64,000 bases of DNA. It comes from Larus michahellis. Lineage: Eukaryota; Chordata; Aves; Charadriiformes; Laridae. This document shows, piece after piece, positions 13,087-25,555 of the stretch (position 1 is the first letter of the stretch; every line of letters begins with the position of its first letter). The position numbers and the translations under genes are program-made. The DNA lies in the NCBI RefSeq assembly GCF_964199755.1, contig NC_133898.1, positions 32,925,985 to 32,989,984 on the forward strand. The letters are read 5' to 3'. The notes under the pieces were generated by a model that was not told the DNA's origin, did no database searches, and was given only the letters and a program-made list of their open reading frames with translations.

Positions 13087-14603
13087 ATTTCTCATGAATA
13101 TTTCAGAAGGTATAACTTGGTATTGTAAAGGCCAAGATAATAGAAAACCTGGCAAACAAAACCTTCTTTTTCTGAACATAAGTGAAAGGTATATCACATT
13201 TACCTGCACCATTGGGAAGAGTTGTGAACTAATATTAAGAGCTATGATGAAATCCAGTATCAGAACTCATTAACATTTGAAATTCATTAAAATATTCAGT
13301 TTAAATCTCTTCCTTTTTCATATTCCTCCTCAAGTCCAACACCAGAATGCTGCAGGAAGTGTAAGTTTGCCTAAATAAGGTCGGGAAGCTGAGGTACTGT
13401 GGACAAGATCTGGGTAAGCATTCAAACTGCTGGACACTTAATTTATATAGGAATCTGATCCTAGCCTATGGTATATATCTTCTGCCTTTCTTCAGGCTGC
13501 AAGGGTCATAAGACTGATTTCAAGAGAAAACTTTGGGGCTTTTCTTTGCATGGAGAAGTAACCAAACATAGTGGCATTGGCTCAGCACAACACCCTTCTG
13601 CAGCAGTGGTGTTACGGTTTAGAGAAGTGAGTCTTGTGGAGGTGGTGTCTGCTCTATTAATTTCTGGCTGATCTAAAAAGCTATATGGATCAAAGCAACT
13701 GAGACACCTGACCAGTCTAATTCTACTGTCATATCAGCCCAAAAGCAATAAACTCTTGTTCCCTCAGGGGCCCCAAAAGCCCTAATGAAGAGAATCAGGC
13801 TATTTGTTACTAAATACATGTCACGTTTGAAAAATCAATCTTGTTTTAGAATGTCTTCCTAAACTTCTTCAAGCTGTTATTTGCTTGGCAGAATCACCAC
13901 TGGGCAGAGTTGAACCATTTTGACGCACTTTTGTTGTGGTGTCCTTCCAAACAGAAGAGTGCCACAGTGTTTGACTCTTTCATGTTGCTGAAACCAAGAA
14001 ACTAAACCCCAGACTCAAGCAGCATCACTTTTGGTCAAGGGGTGCAGTGAAGTCTCAAGGGCTGTCACTGTTTCACTCCCTCTGTGACCTACCACACCTC
14101 CCTGATACCACAGAAGGGGAAGCTGAGACATTTCCACAGGGAGCTCCTCTGTGTGAGAGCTGCAATAAAGCTTGCAGTGCAACGTGGCCTAGAGAAGGCT
14201 ATGTAAGTCCATATACATACTTGTCTAAAATCTTGCTGAACAATCTAAAAAAGGGTAAAGAATAGTGCTTAATTTGAAAAAAGCTAATCCCATAAAAAAA
14301 TTATCTTTACTAGATAGTCATCAGCCTGACAAGAAACTACTATCTAGAGGAAAGATTCAACTCAGCGCAAAAATCCTTTGATTTCTCAAGTTATTTTAGT
14401 AAAGGGATTGCTATAGTCTAGAATACTCTGGTCTGAAGTTAGGCATTTATAAACCTCAGATGATCCTGACATTCAGGAAGTCTAGCCCATTGCTTTACTT
14501 TCTGTTGGTTCATGACCTAAGTACAGAATTGAACTTTTCCAAATTTATCCTGTGTGAAAGCAGAACTGAGCCCAGAGGTTATTTGTTCCGTATTCTTCCA
14601 CAG

Positions 14604-14621
14604 ACTTCCTGTATGAATTTG
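14604..14621 (+). other. Candidate 18-nt microexon
   Basis: The strong acceptor TTCCGTATTCTTCCACAG ends at 14603, and TTG|GTAAGT starts its donor at 14622. The enclosed 18 nt are a multiple of three and read TSCMNL in the frame that is open for 160 codons around it. This is a splice-motif call only, and chance is a fair alternative. Confidence 0.2.
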
Positions 14622-16065
14622 GTAAGTTGTTTAAAGTTTATTTCTGTGTTTGAGGCCCTCACTGGATCAAATGTGTACATTTTCCAGTGCCATGTCTGGT
14701 TTAGACTACAGACCCTCTGGATTGTGGACTGCAGACTGCTTTTTCTGACAAATCGCTATACAGTATCTAGCACAATGGAGTGTGATTACTTGTCTGGAGA
14801 TCTTAATATAAAAGGATCAAATCTAATACAAACATTAGGAGGCATAATACCATGTCATATCATATCAGTGACTGGAGATAAACAGAGTCACCCTCCAGCA
14901 CTCTGCATGGAGAGCCTCCAGAGACCCTGCAATAAGAGGTAATATAGAAATGCAAAGTAGTCCCAGGTTTTCCAGGGCTACAGGTTTATTCCTTCTCTTT
15001 AAACAGCCAGTAAGCAGGATGAATAGGATGAAGGCCATAAAACAGGAATGCCCTTTTTAATTGGAAAACATGCAGTAAACTACCTACCCCTTTAGGATCA
15101 AAGACGCTATTAAAAATGAAAGATATTATTACCGTTATTGTAAGTTTTTATTGGTAGCATTTACCAATAGCCCTTCTCACAGGGGAAATTGCTGTAAATA
15201 CCCAGCTGACTTACAAGCAACTGTATTGTTCATAACATCACGCCGCTGACCAAGCATTACCTTCTGCTACTCTTTTCATCTATTCTATTTTGTACCATTG
15301 AACCTAGGCTGTAGAATTTTTTTCAAACAAGGATGTAGTATGTCCCCGATATATGGCTGAGGTAACAGCAAAGCTGCTAATATTAGGGAACATTTACCTC
15401 TGTAAAAATTTGAGATTCCACTTACTCATTCCTCTCTCTGTTTACTTTCAAGGGCTAAATAAATCTGAAACTCTGCCTCCAGAAAGTCTGAGATATAGAA
15501 ACACGCTGCATATCTTCTCCCATCCCATCAGTAGGCTATATTTGGTAGAATTATGCCAGATGCCTCTGGGTTCATGTTAGTCATTCTGTAAAATTGAGAG
15601 ACAAATTAAGGGAAAACTGTTAGACAGTATAGTCCCAGGGATAGCCTAAAATCAAAACAAAACAGTATGTTAAAAATAAATTGCTTTTTGGAACCTTTGG
15701 TGTTATCAAGGTGCTAATACGCAAATGTCTAAGGAAGAAATACTTTCCTAATGACGATTTGCAGCTTCCTGGGGTGAAAAGCTCTAGCTGGCTTTTACTT
15801 CTACCCATTTCCATTTTGCTAGTGTAGGGATTGTGGCCAAGCTTCCCTGTGCTCCTGGGACCTCCTTAGTACTGCGATGGTTGGCAGCTATTTCACAAGG
15901 AGATTGTCTTGTGTGCTTATCTAGCTGGGCAAGTCACTTCTGCACTTTTTCTTTTAGAGTGCAGAGGTTAGGAGGCAGAATCATGAAATGAGGGGGCATT
16001 TCTTCTGGATCTGAACCCTCTTCTTTCTCTTTCCAAGCCTTGTCTTTCTGTCCCTCCTAAGCATA

Positions 16066-17800
16066 GGACCAGAAGATAATTCAAGTTGGAAGGGACATCA
16101 GGTCTCTAGTTCAACCTCTTTCTCAAAGTAGGCTCAGCTGTGAGGTCAGATAAGGTTATTCAGGGCTTTATTTGGACAGGTATTCAACACCTCCTAGGAC
16201 AGAGACTGCTTCTTTTCCATATTGGGGGGCCCAAAACTGCACTTGGTATTTAGATATGGTCCCACGAGTGCCAAGTAAAGGCCTTCTTTCACTTCCCTTG
16301 ATCTGCTGTCTGTGTTCCTAGTGATACAGCCCAGAATGTTATTGGTCTCCTTTGCTGCCAGGGCACACTACTAGCTCATGTCCCCCTTGCTACCGAGACC
16401 TGCAAGTCCTCTCCTGCAGAGATGCTCCTCAGCTAGTCAGTCCCTAGAATGTATTGCTGCAGGATTTCATTTGTTTCCAGATTAAGGACTTGGCATTTGT
16501 CCTTGCTGAGTTTCTGAAGGTTCCTGTCAGCCCATTCCTCCATTTGTCTAGGTCTCTTCGGAGGGCAGCTCTGCCTTAGACTTTATTGACCGGTCCTCTC
16601 AATTGGGTGTCATTTGCAAACTCAGTAAGCTTGTACTCCATCACCTGTGGTAAATCTTTGCTAAAGACGTGAAACAAGTCAGATCCAGAACAGACCCCTG
16701 CTGTACTCGTCATCATCCTTCAGGCAGGGTAGGTCTATTATCCACTTCCTTCAAACCTGATTAATTTTTTACCCATCTAGTCATCCACTTACCAAGACCA
16801 CATTTTCCCTGTTCAGTCTTTTACTACTAATGTAGTGGTAAAGGCTACTCTTGTTTCCCTTTGGCATCCCTTTGACATCTCCGTTTGAGCTTTGGCTCCT
16901 TTTTTGCACTGGAGCTCTTTCATGAGTTTTCTACTTAGACAGGCTCGTCTCCTGATATATCAGCGTGCCTTCCTGCGTATTGGGACGGACCATTCCTCTA
17001 CTTGGAGGATACTGTCATTAAGGATCTGCAATCTTTTCTGAGTTCTTTGAAGCTCCTTCCCATGGGATCACATCTAGCAGTTTCCAAAATAAGCTTAAAT
17101 CTTATCTCCTGAAGTTCAGCGTTTGTAATCTGCTACTCTCCTTCCTCTGGATCGTGGATTTCATGGTCACTACAGCCAAGGCTATCACTGATTATTACAC
17201 AGCATGCAGTTCTGCCTTGTTAGTGAAGAGCAGATGCAGCTGTGTGTCATTGCTCATTGGCTCACCTAGTACTTGCACCTGCTTACATTCTGCCTTGTTG
17301 CCCTTTCTGCAGAAAACAGGGAAAGCAAAGGGCCCCATAAGAACCAGAGACTTGCTGAGTTTTTTAAACAAGGCTTCATCTACTACCTCATCCTAAGGAG
17401 GTAGTTTGTAACACAATTCCACCACAGCATCACCTTTGTGGCCTCTCCTTTAACCCAGGCCTATAAGCCCTCGACCAGATTGTCATCCGCCTCACAGAGG
17501 AGCTCCATACATCCAAGTTCCTACTTCACTCAAAGGGTGACACCCTCATTATCTTCCCTATCTCCGTGTACTGAATATTGTGTATCCATCCATGACAAAT
17601 TTTCAGCTGTGTCAGCTGTCCCACCAGTCATCCCAGTGATGGTGTTATTTGGTGACTACAAGCAGAGCTCTAGTTCCTCCTGCCTTTTTCCCTGTCTGTG
17701 GGCATTTGTGTACACACCCTGGAGATCGACCTCCTTTTGTCCTATTTCATCATTCCTAAGGTCTGTCTTGTACACATCACCCTGATATCACCCTAATGAG
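16066..17800 (-). mobile_element. Old degraded CR1 LINE with ORF2 remnants
   Basis: Read on the minus strand this is a CR1 retrotransposon. The left end (16066-16220) is the reverse complement of the CR1 3' end ('agttggaagggacatcaggtctctagttcaacctc'). Then follow diverged antisense sequences of the ORF2 C-terminal part and the reverse transcriptase active-site region (about 16230-16830; the antisense of the FADD/YADD stretch lies around 16615-16640). Sequence corresponding to the ORF2 linker and endonuclease side follows (about 16860-17730). Most of the upstream reverse transcriptase domain is missing near 16830, so there is an internal deletion, and the 5' end is absent. Many stops and indels break every frame, so it is not active. 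Divergence is much higher than in the other CR1 copies here, pointing to an old lineage. Plus-strand open frames at 17154-17396 and 17438-17785 are antisense shadows. The right boundary is approximate. The family call is sure at the left end and inferred for the right half. Confidence 0.75.
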
Positions 17801-17864
17801 CCAGCTTATCAGCAAAACTAAGTAAGGTGGCTAAAGGAAAGCTAAGATGGACAGGTCAGATCAT

Positions 17865-17885
17865 ACAGATACAGATAGATAGATG
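17865..17885. repeat. Short AGAT microsatellite
   Basis: Four to five AGAT-type units with one interruption. It lies just outside the right end of the old CR1. Confidence 0.75.
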
Positions 17886-18551
17886 GGGATGTTATAGCTT
17901 TAGATAGTTGTGTGTAGTGCAAATGAACACCTTCTGAAGACAAACTCAGTTGTATGTCAAAGGCTAACATGGCTGAGTACCCTCTGAATGTACAGGTACT
18001 GTGGAACACGCTAAGGACAGAAAATGGAAAACTGCACTGCAAAACACGTAAGAGGAGGCTGATACCTTTGTGTACCATTTTCCAATTAGCAGATGTTTTT
18101 TGAATAATACTAATCTCTACGATCCCTAAAATAAATTCACATTAGACAGTTCACTTGATGTGACACAGAGTAATCACTTTTAAATTATAAATATAAAGGA
18201 GACCTCTTAATGATATTTTGGTTTTCCACTGCAGATGTTTTTTACTTTCTTCTTTCCTACCGTGCAAACTCTGCAAAGGCCACTGACAGCTTTTTCTTTG
18301 CTAATTAAAAAGCTAAGTAATCCAATGCCATTAGCTATGACATTTTTTTCTATGTTTTAAAATATTACTAAGATCAGTATTGTAAAAAATGCATAGTCCC
18401 TAATGCATTGTAATAATCATAGTTTTCTAAAAATAATCTACTAAAATAAATCTCTAAAATGTTGTTATCATATACTATACCTTGTTAGTCAATATCCTTA
18501 GCTTTACATTTAATGATGCATTTAAATGTTATGCATGTACTTCTTTCACAG

Positions 18552-18599
18552 GTGCCTGTAGTTGGTTTCAGCTGGTTAATGTGTGCAAGATTGGGCATA
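18552..18599 (+). other. Candidate 48-nt exon-like segment
   Basis: The acceptor ACTTCTTTCACAG ends at 18551 and the donor ATA|GTAAGT begins at 18600. The enclosed 48 nt are a multiple of three and open in two of three frames, one of them reading ACSWFQLVNVCKIGH. I do not recognise the peptide. A chance pairing of splice motifs is possible. Confidence 0.2.
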
Positions 18600-21500
18600 G
18601 TAAGTATAATTTGCTCTATTAACAGTTTTACTTTACTACTTACTTTATTATTAACAGTTTTATTTTAAAGGATGTGCTTATCTCAGCAGAGAAGAAGGGA
18701 AAGCAGCTCCTGACACGTAGATCAAAAGTGTCATTAACAAAAGTTAAACCAGCTAAATTTAGTTATTCTGCACTCGGGACAGAGGATTAGAATTGAAATG
18801 GCAGAAAATGGGGTACTAATAGGTGATATTTTGAGGTCCTATGAAGTGTGAATATTGGGCACTCAGCAGAATTAATGATATAATGGCAACTCTTTTTAAG
18901 TTTGAGAGTATAACCTGTCTTTTCCGCAGTAAAATCACAAGACAATATCTAACATGAAAACTTTGCAGGCAGCACTATGGCTTGTGATCTTCTGTTTGCA
19001 TCGCTGGATTTGCTAGCTTTCCTTGCTTTAAATTTTACGATGACCTTCAAGGCTAAGCAAACTGAAATTATTCTGTCTTTTGTCTATCTGTCCTTACTGT
19101 TCTCACAATGAAGTCACTCACCATGAAATTAAGTCTACAAGTAAAGTTCCCAAGCAGAGGGCGTGAGCAATATGAATAACGTATTGCTCATAACTTAAAC
19201 TGAGTCAAATGCACTGTCTAGAGATATCATTGCAGAAAAAGTGCTGTAAGAATAAGAAACTCTCACAGTGGCCAAGTTTGCTATTAATGGAATTAAAACT
19301 GTCATCAGACACGGTAGATTCATAATTGTATTTCTGAGTTATTCCCATTGCAGAATAATGACTGCAAACTGAACATTAAGCGTTATTGAAGCAGTTATCT
19401 CATGAGAATGAACAGCATTCAGTATTACTGCAGACTGCTATGAATGCCAAATGTTTTTAATGTTTTCTACATAATTTGTAACTAATTCTCCACCAAACTG
19501 ATAGCTATCCCTGTTCAGTTCCATCGTCTCAGCTACTGCAGGAAGAGCACAAGAATTCCTCAGCCTACCCAGGAAATGGGTGCCAATGGCAAGGGCATTG
19601 CTTCTGATTTTCTACTGCTTCTGTGGGCATTTGGACTACTGAAATGTTTATATTCCACCTCAGCGGTGTTATCAGATACATAGGAACCCCACTCTGAACA
19701 AGTTTATATTGGTATGTGAGAGTAATTAGCTAGTATTTATCCATGAAACATTCATGGATATATTTCAGTTTGGTAAAAACATTATTATTTTCTCTAATTG
19801 TCAATCAATTGCTTTTGGTCTTACAAAAAGAGTATTTGGAAATTCTAGAATCTGAAGTATTTCTTGTACATCTTAAATATAAATTTAAGCTATTTCACAC
19901 AATTTATCCTGTGCTTAAGCCAGGCTACTGATTAAGGTGGTTCAGATAGATCAGGTGACCATAGACATTCAGATCCACCTCTTCTCCTTGTGGACATGCA
20001 CTGTCTGCTGGCCATAAGCACAGCCCGATCTGACCCTGCAGACAAAACTGACTTCAGCTCAGAGTGTAACTCCTCCAAGAGTTCATCCTCCCTTTGCATA
20101 AGCTAGCAGTATAACATTCCCTCATCCCTTTCACATTTTTTATTTCACATGAGAAATGGAAGACTTCAGACATGAAGCCCTGGAGCTCTCTTCAATGACA
20201 AAGGAAAACCCAATCATGATCAAGAAAAGGGACTGAAAGTGGTTTTATATATTTAAAAATAACAATAATACTGAGTCGCAAAAGAAAGAAGGTTACAAGA
20301 AAATACTGCAGCTGATTACATTTATCGGTAATAAGGGACATAAGAAAAATTTGAGAGAACAGAGAATTGGTGGCAGGTCAGGCATCAGCTTGGATATTAA
20401 ATCAAGGACAGGAAATTGTTTAGACATAGCTCAGGTGAAGCAAGGTAAATAATACCAAAAGGAAAAAAGATATGCTCAAGTATATATGAATATTATGGTT
20501 CTTTCCTATAACGCAAAACACAAAGGAATTTACTTAGAATCAAAAAGCTTTCTCAAAATTATCAAGATAGGGTGATTACTGAAACTTTTCAGTGCCAACT
20601 CCAACCACAGAACAACAGGGTTCTTGGAACAAAAAGTGTGTCATCTCACGTATCGTATAACTGTCAGCACAGTCAGGTACCATTCCCAACCATTGTGCGT
20701 GATTACAGTACAAATAGATAAGCATAAAAATGGTAACAGTAATAGTTAGAAGCCAATTCTGGAATTTTTTCCAATTTTATTTTGTAAACTAGGACCTCTG
20801 GACATGCAATGTAGAAGTGGGAAACAGAAAAAAAATATTGATATCTTGCCATTAATAGCTCCTCTATTTGTTGTGAGTGAATTACATAGAAATCCTTCCT
20901 GATTGCAGACCACACGTATTGTATTCTGATCTTGCTATTGTTCATTTTTTTATTCCAAATAAGGAAGATTGCTTTGGATGTTCAGTTGCTGGAATCCATT
21001 ATAAAATGTCCGTATACAATACTCATGATGCCTAGCTGAGTTTCTTTTCTTACTAATAGGTAGAATGCTATCTTTCATATCTTTAAGTATCTCATCTTAA
21101 ATGATCTCAGCATTTTTGGAAATGCCAGTAAAAGATGAATAGAAATGGAGTCTGTTTCAAAACTCATACCTTTGTTATAATACTGAGCTGATACTGGTGT
21201 GGTCTCCCTGGTGCTCTTTCATCTCCTAGTGTCTTTTCAACTTGAAAAGGATGTTAGTATTATACCGCTAATATGATTGTCATTCTCCATTTGCCACATA
21301 TCTTTGATTTTATGTTGTCATTCATAAGGTCTTTGTCTTAGGGACCATCCTGGGAGTAATTCCAAGTGGCAATAGAAATCCACAAAGTGGCAAAGCATAC
21401 GCTCTGATTGAAGGCCAAAGCCTTAAGTCAGAAAACGGTATATTGCTGTTTGTCTACCAGTAACTCCAGTAACTTTTTTTTTGATGACTTTTTAGTTTTT

Positions 21501-22891
21501 GTTAACTTTAACGCTGTTTTTATGCCAGAAGGTAGAAGACCCCACCACAAAACTGGTGCCAAAAAAACTCAGGTTCTTCAATAAAATACTGTAAATGATA
21601 CAGAAAAAGAAAATATTGGGAAAGATAAAATAGCCCTTTTCCCCCAAATACTGTCTGTATTTCCAATGACAGTGCTTCACCTTGTTCTAACCCTTTTTGT
21701 AACACAAAATTAAACACTTTTCAGGCAGCCTCTGCCTGACCCCAAGATGGATGCTTTTTAGCACTGATGTGGTGCCTTTTCCATATGAAGCTTGAAAAGC
21801 TTTTAACAAACATTGTAATTACAAAGCTATGTAAATGTGAACTGGGATTACTAGTAATAATACAGTAAGGTCTTAATTCATCTTTTTTTAATAGTCTTTT
21901 CAGGGAAAAAGGAACTTGATAGGCTGCCTTATACAAAAACAAATGGGAAGCAACGAAGAGATCAACTGCTGTTCCTTATCTGAAGATTGAGTTTCAAGTG
22001 CTAAATAGATTGAAGCTTAGAAGAAAGGCTTGAGAATAAAGCAGAATTTAAATTTTCCTTCTGTCTTCCAATTTGATCCCAAATTTCTGGTCTTTTAGAG
22101 GATTTGAAATAAGAAAATCAAAGCCTAATACTATGGTATTTGCCTGGATAACAAAAAAATCCAAATATAATAGGGTGAAGAAAAGCAAGGCATCCAGGGA
22201 AACGTAGCTTATCTTAGCACATGCTTTACAAGTTTCTTTCTCCTACTGAAACTTGATGCATAAAAAGGGGGAGTATTGAGCTTGAAGATGATTCCTTTCC
22301 TTTTGGAAAAACAAAACCAAAAAACAACAAAACAAACGCAGTTAATATGGTCTGGGCTGAAAGAATAGAAACTTTAATGCTGGGATTTTAGTATTTTTAC
22401 ATTCTAATTAGTAGGACATAAAGTAAGTAGATTATAGTAACCCATAATAATATGTATTCCCAGACTTTTTGATGTTTTTTATATTGTCTTAGTAAAACAA
22501 GTTAGTTAATTATTTCTGGCATTAAACCTGTCTCACATATGTTCTGCCTCTCAAGCGTTTTAAAAAACAAGCTGATGAGACATCGGTGGATCTGCGGTGT
22601 TGATAAGTTCATGCCATTTAAGCACAAGAAAGTACATGTCCTTCGAACTACTCCATGTTGTATGTGTGCATGACCATGTAGATGCAAAGCCAGTAGCCAG
22701 TCTCTGCGTAATATAATATTACAGGGACATCTAACAGATACATAGTGTTCCCAGACCATGTTTTGAACTTCATGAAAAACAACCTTGAAAAACTGCTTCT
22801 TCCATTTCTGCCTCCTGGGAATTTTGCCATTAGCAGCTTTATGAATCTTTGACAAGCAAAAGCTGGTCCCTTAGCAATCTGGTTTAAATGT

Positions 22892-22956
22892 TAAAAAATA
22901 AAAAAAAAAGAGAGAGAGATAGAAAGTATATATACGTATTTATATGTATATATTAT
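22892..22956. repeat. Low-complexity A-rich, GA and TA tract
   Basis: A run of A, then GA units, then TA/TATG units in one compound low-complexity block. The plus-strand frame that begins here (22888) is driven by this block and is not a gene. Confidence 0.8.
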
Positions 22957-25354
22957 CTCTCTAGCATTAAACAGAAATGCATGTGGATGATGTGGAATAG
23001 GTGTAGTAAGTTGGGAATGAGGCATGAAATGAAAATGCATGTCCAGTGCACAGAAAAGCGGGCCTTTCACTGCTCTGTGTGTGTAGAAATCAAATTGCCA
23101 TTAAGTATCTTGCCTGAAAAAAAAACCATTCTCCAGCAGAATAACTGTTTAAATGGGGCTTAGCATTATTAATATTTCTCATTGCCCACCAGTGATTCAG
23201 TAAATGCCTTTCTACTATTAAAAATCAGTCCATAATTTTAATGAGACAGAAGAGTTGGTTCAGTGAATTCCAGCTGTGTTTTTTCTTGAGTCTGCGTAGT
23301 GTTGCTGAATAGAAGAGAAACTATAGTTTCTCTGCAGGTGAGCTGTCTTTTTTTTTCCAATGAATTGCTCCCTCTCCTCCTTCTCCTTCCCTTATGACAG
23401 AAGACGGCATGCCTATCAACGCCTGCCAAAGCAGCAGAGAAAATGTTGCTGGCAATGGCAGATGCAAAGAGAACTACAAATCCACAGCGCTCTGGATATG
23501 CGCGCCGTGGTGTTAGTATCACGACTCCAATCAATGGTTCCTTCCTATCACACCCCCTCCACCTTCCCTTTTTTTTTTCCCCCTGTGCTGTTCTCAGGCC
23601 AGCGGCTATGTGTAAACAGGATGTGGGAGCTGTACTGAAATGTATTCAAGTCCCGTACACCTCCGTCCTCACCTCTGGCTGCAGTGTGCATCCTGCCTGG
23701 AACATCTGCTTCAGATAAATATAGGGAGAGTTCAAGCTGTGCAGAGAAGGGCACAGCCTGGAGTTCTTCATCCAGTTTTCACTTGTCATCTTTTTTTTTT
23801 AGCATTTAAAAAATATGGAAAAAGCATTTTACTTCTAACTGGAGGGCAGGTTTCCTAAAAAATCATTGTTGAATATTTGTAAATAACATGCTAACATATA
23901 TTTAATAATTGAAACATATTCTAAGCCTGCTAAGAATAAAATAACTTTGTTTACTTATTATTTCTAATGATACTAACCTAAAGGTGCACATTCATATGCT
24001 GTTGATATCCTTGATGTAACTTGAGATGGATTTTCACAGTCGGCAGTGCAGTTTTTAAAAAAACTGCCTCTGGTAATCCAGCTAAAATAGATCACAGGGC
24101 TTTACAGCGCATTCATACAAAGAGGATTTCATTACAGCTTGGAAACTGAAAGCCAGACTCATGGAAATGTTTGCTGCTTTTCAGTAGACTCCACTTCAGG
24201 CAGTCTGGGAGATCCATACCAACTGCATGGCTGTCTCAGCTCTCCGCACTGTATCTGCCCAAACTGCTCTGCTCTCTGGTGAACAGAGCAGCTCTGGCAG
24301 GAGAGGTGGGGGAGTATTTACATGACTGCCAGCTCAGAATGGGACAGCTCTGAACATGAGAGCAAATCTATGTTTAGACATCCTGGGAACTCTGTTGTCT
24401 AAAATGGCAACTTAGGAGTTTCTATGACCAGGTATTAATGAGTAACATGCAGCCAGTGCATCTTGCCTCGGCAGAATTTAGACATGTCGGTCTATGGCCT
24501 TCATCACAGGCACCTAAGTAGGCAGTCTGATTTTTAATGCTAAATATTTTAATGTTAAATCTAAAAATTAGTGTTAAAATCATTCAGTGTTAAGAAAGGT
24601 ATAATATCCTTCCTGATTCCAAGATTAACAGAGAGGGCAATATGTTAGGTCTCGCAGAAATACCTGTGTGGCTATACTCTCATTTCATTTAATAATACCA
24701 TTGTAAACCCAAATGTGACTCAAGTACACTTATTCACCTGAACTTCCTGAGAAAGTATGGGTGATAGACTGTGATACAGACCATAATCACTTCTGCAAAA
24801 GCATGACACCTGACAGCTGAAGAAATACTAACCCTATACATTGGACTTGTATTATAGGAATATTTCTTCCCTGCAGAGAAAGTAAGTATGGAAACGCAGA
24901 ACAATTTCCACTTTTGTACACCTTTCAAAATGTTATTTTAATGGACTATGTCTTTGTTTCCCTAACTCATCCTGTTCCAACTCGCCGTGCCTCTATCCAC
25001 ACAGTATAGCTATACTATATACATACTTAGGTATTTCCCCTGTGAGCCCCTCCACAGAAATTTTTGCTTTCCCCCATGCCAGCTCTCTGCCACTGCTTTG
25101 CTAGTACCTTGGCTGTGCTGATCCCACTACCTGTGGCTTCAAGCGGTAAATGTATATGCTACTGCATCATAGTTTTATGGTGGGTGTGACTGACCTAAGG
25201 CTTTTCTCTCAGCAGAACCCGAGAATGACTGATGTGCTGCTAGAATACTTCAAGTAAAATGGGCACATACTTCAGTAAGGCACTGTGGTCTGCTAAAATG
25301 GAGGGGCCTGGGAAAGGGTTAATAATCTGCTTAAAACTATTTTTACCGTTTTTA

Positions 25355-25544
25355 ATGTACCAGCACCTAACAACCCAAATGAAATCAGTACTCATTTCAC
25401 AGGGCGCTATAGAAAGGCTTCCAGCATATTGCAAGTTAAACACATAAACGAAACAAAGGGAAAACAGAACTGCAGCAATGCAAAGTGAGTTGCTCAGGGT
25501 CACTCAACAGGTTAGTAGCAGGGCTGGAAGTTAAGCACTTGAGG
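25355..25544 (+). repeat. Probable MIR/CORE-SINE-like ancient repeat
   Basis: The segment 'gcacctaacaa...catttcacagggcgct' followed by 'aaagtgagttgctcagggtcactcaacaggttagtagcagggctgg' has the order of motifs of old amniote MIR-like SINEs, in which a low-identity body precedes the 'ttgctcaaggtcac...agcagagctgg' core. It is highly diverged and the boundaries are approximate. It is noncoding. Confidence 0.6.
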
Positions 25545-25555
25545 CCCCCCCCCCC
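25545..25555. repeat. C11 homopolymer
   Basis: Eleven C in a row directly after the MIR-like fragment. It is prone to length variation and sequencing error. Confidence 0.9.

Larger units (their letters stand above)
12014..16065. other. Mostly unique noncoding DNA
   Basis: No supported gene. The longest open frame, 14460-14942 on the plus strand (160 codons), has no domain I can recognise and sits in AT-rich sequence. An exon-like 18-nt segment lies inside it at 14604-14621. A faint MIR-type motif ('gctgggcaagtcact') near 15925-15945 is too short to call. A short CA repeat lies at 13069-13086. Confidence 0.55.
17801..25354. other. Unique noncoding DNA, no gene seen
   Basis: About 7.5 kb with no recognisable gene. 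It contains an AGAT microsatellite at 17865-17885, a 14-bp direct repeat at 18617-18630 and 18649-18662, an exon-like 48-nt segment at 18552-18599, and a purine/TA low-complexity tract at 22892-22956. Around 23400-23720 the sequence is somewhat richer in C and G, and several short overlapping frames are open on both strands, none recognisable. Near 24860-24890 a strong acceptor (TTTCTTCCCTGCAG) is followed five bases later by GTAAGT. Confidence 0.55.

Noticed and set aside
14460..14942. 160-codon plus-strand frame
   Set aside because: No domain, no homology that I recognise, AT-rich composition and no supporting promoter or splice context across its ends. It is kept only as context for the 18-nt candidate inside it.
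15925..15960. Possible minus-strand MIR core ('gctgggcaagtcact')
   Set aside because: Only about 15 bp match and the flanks do not continue the MIR pattern.
17154..17785. Two plus-strand frames (80 and 115 codons)
   Set aside because: They are antisense to the degraded CR1 ORF2 and not genes.
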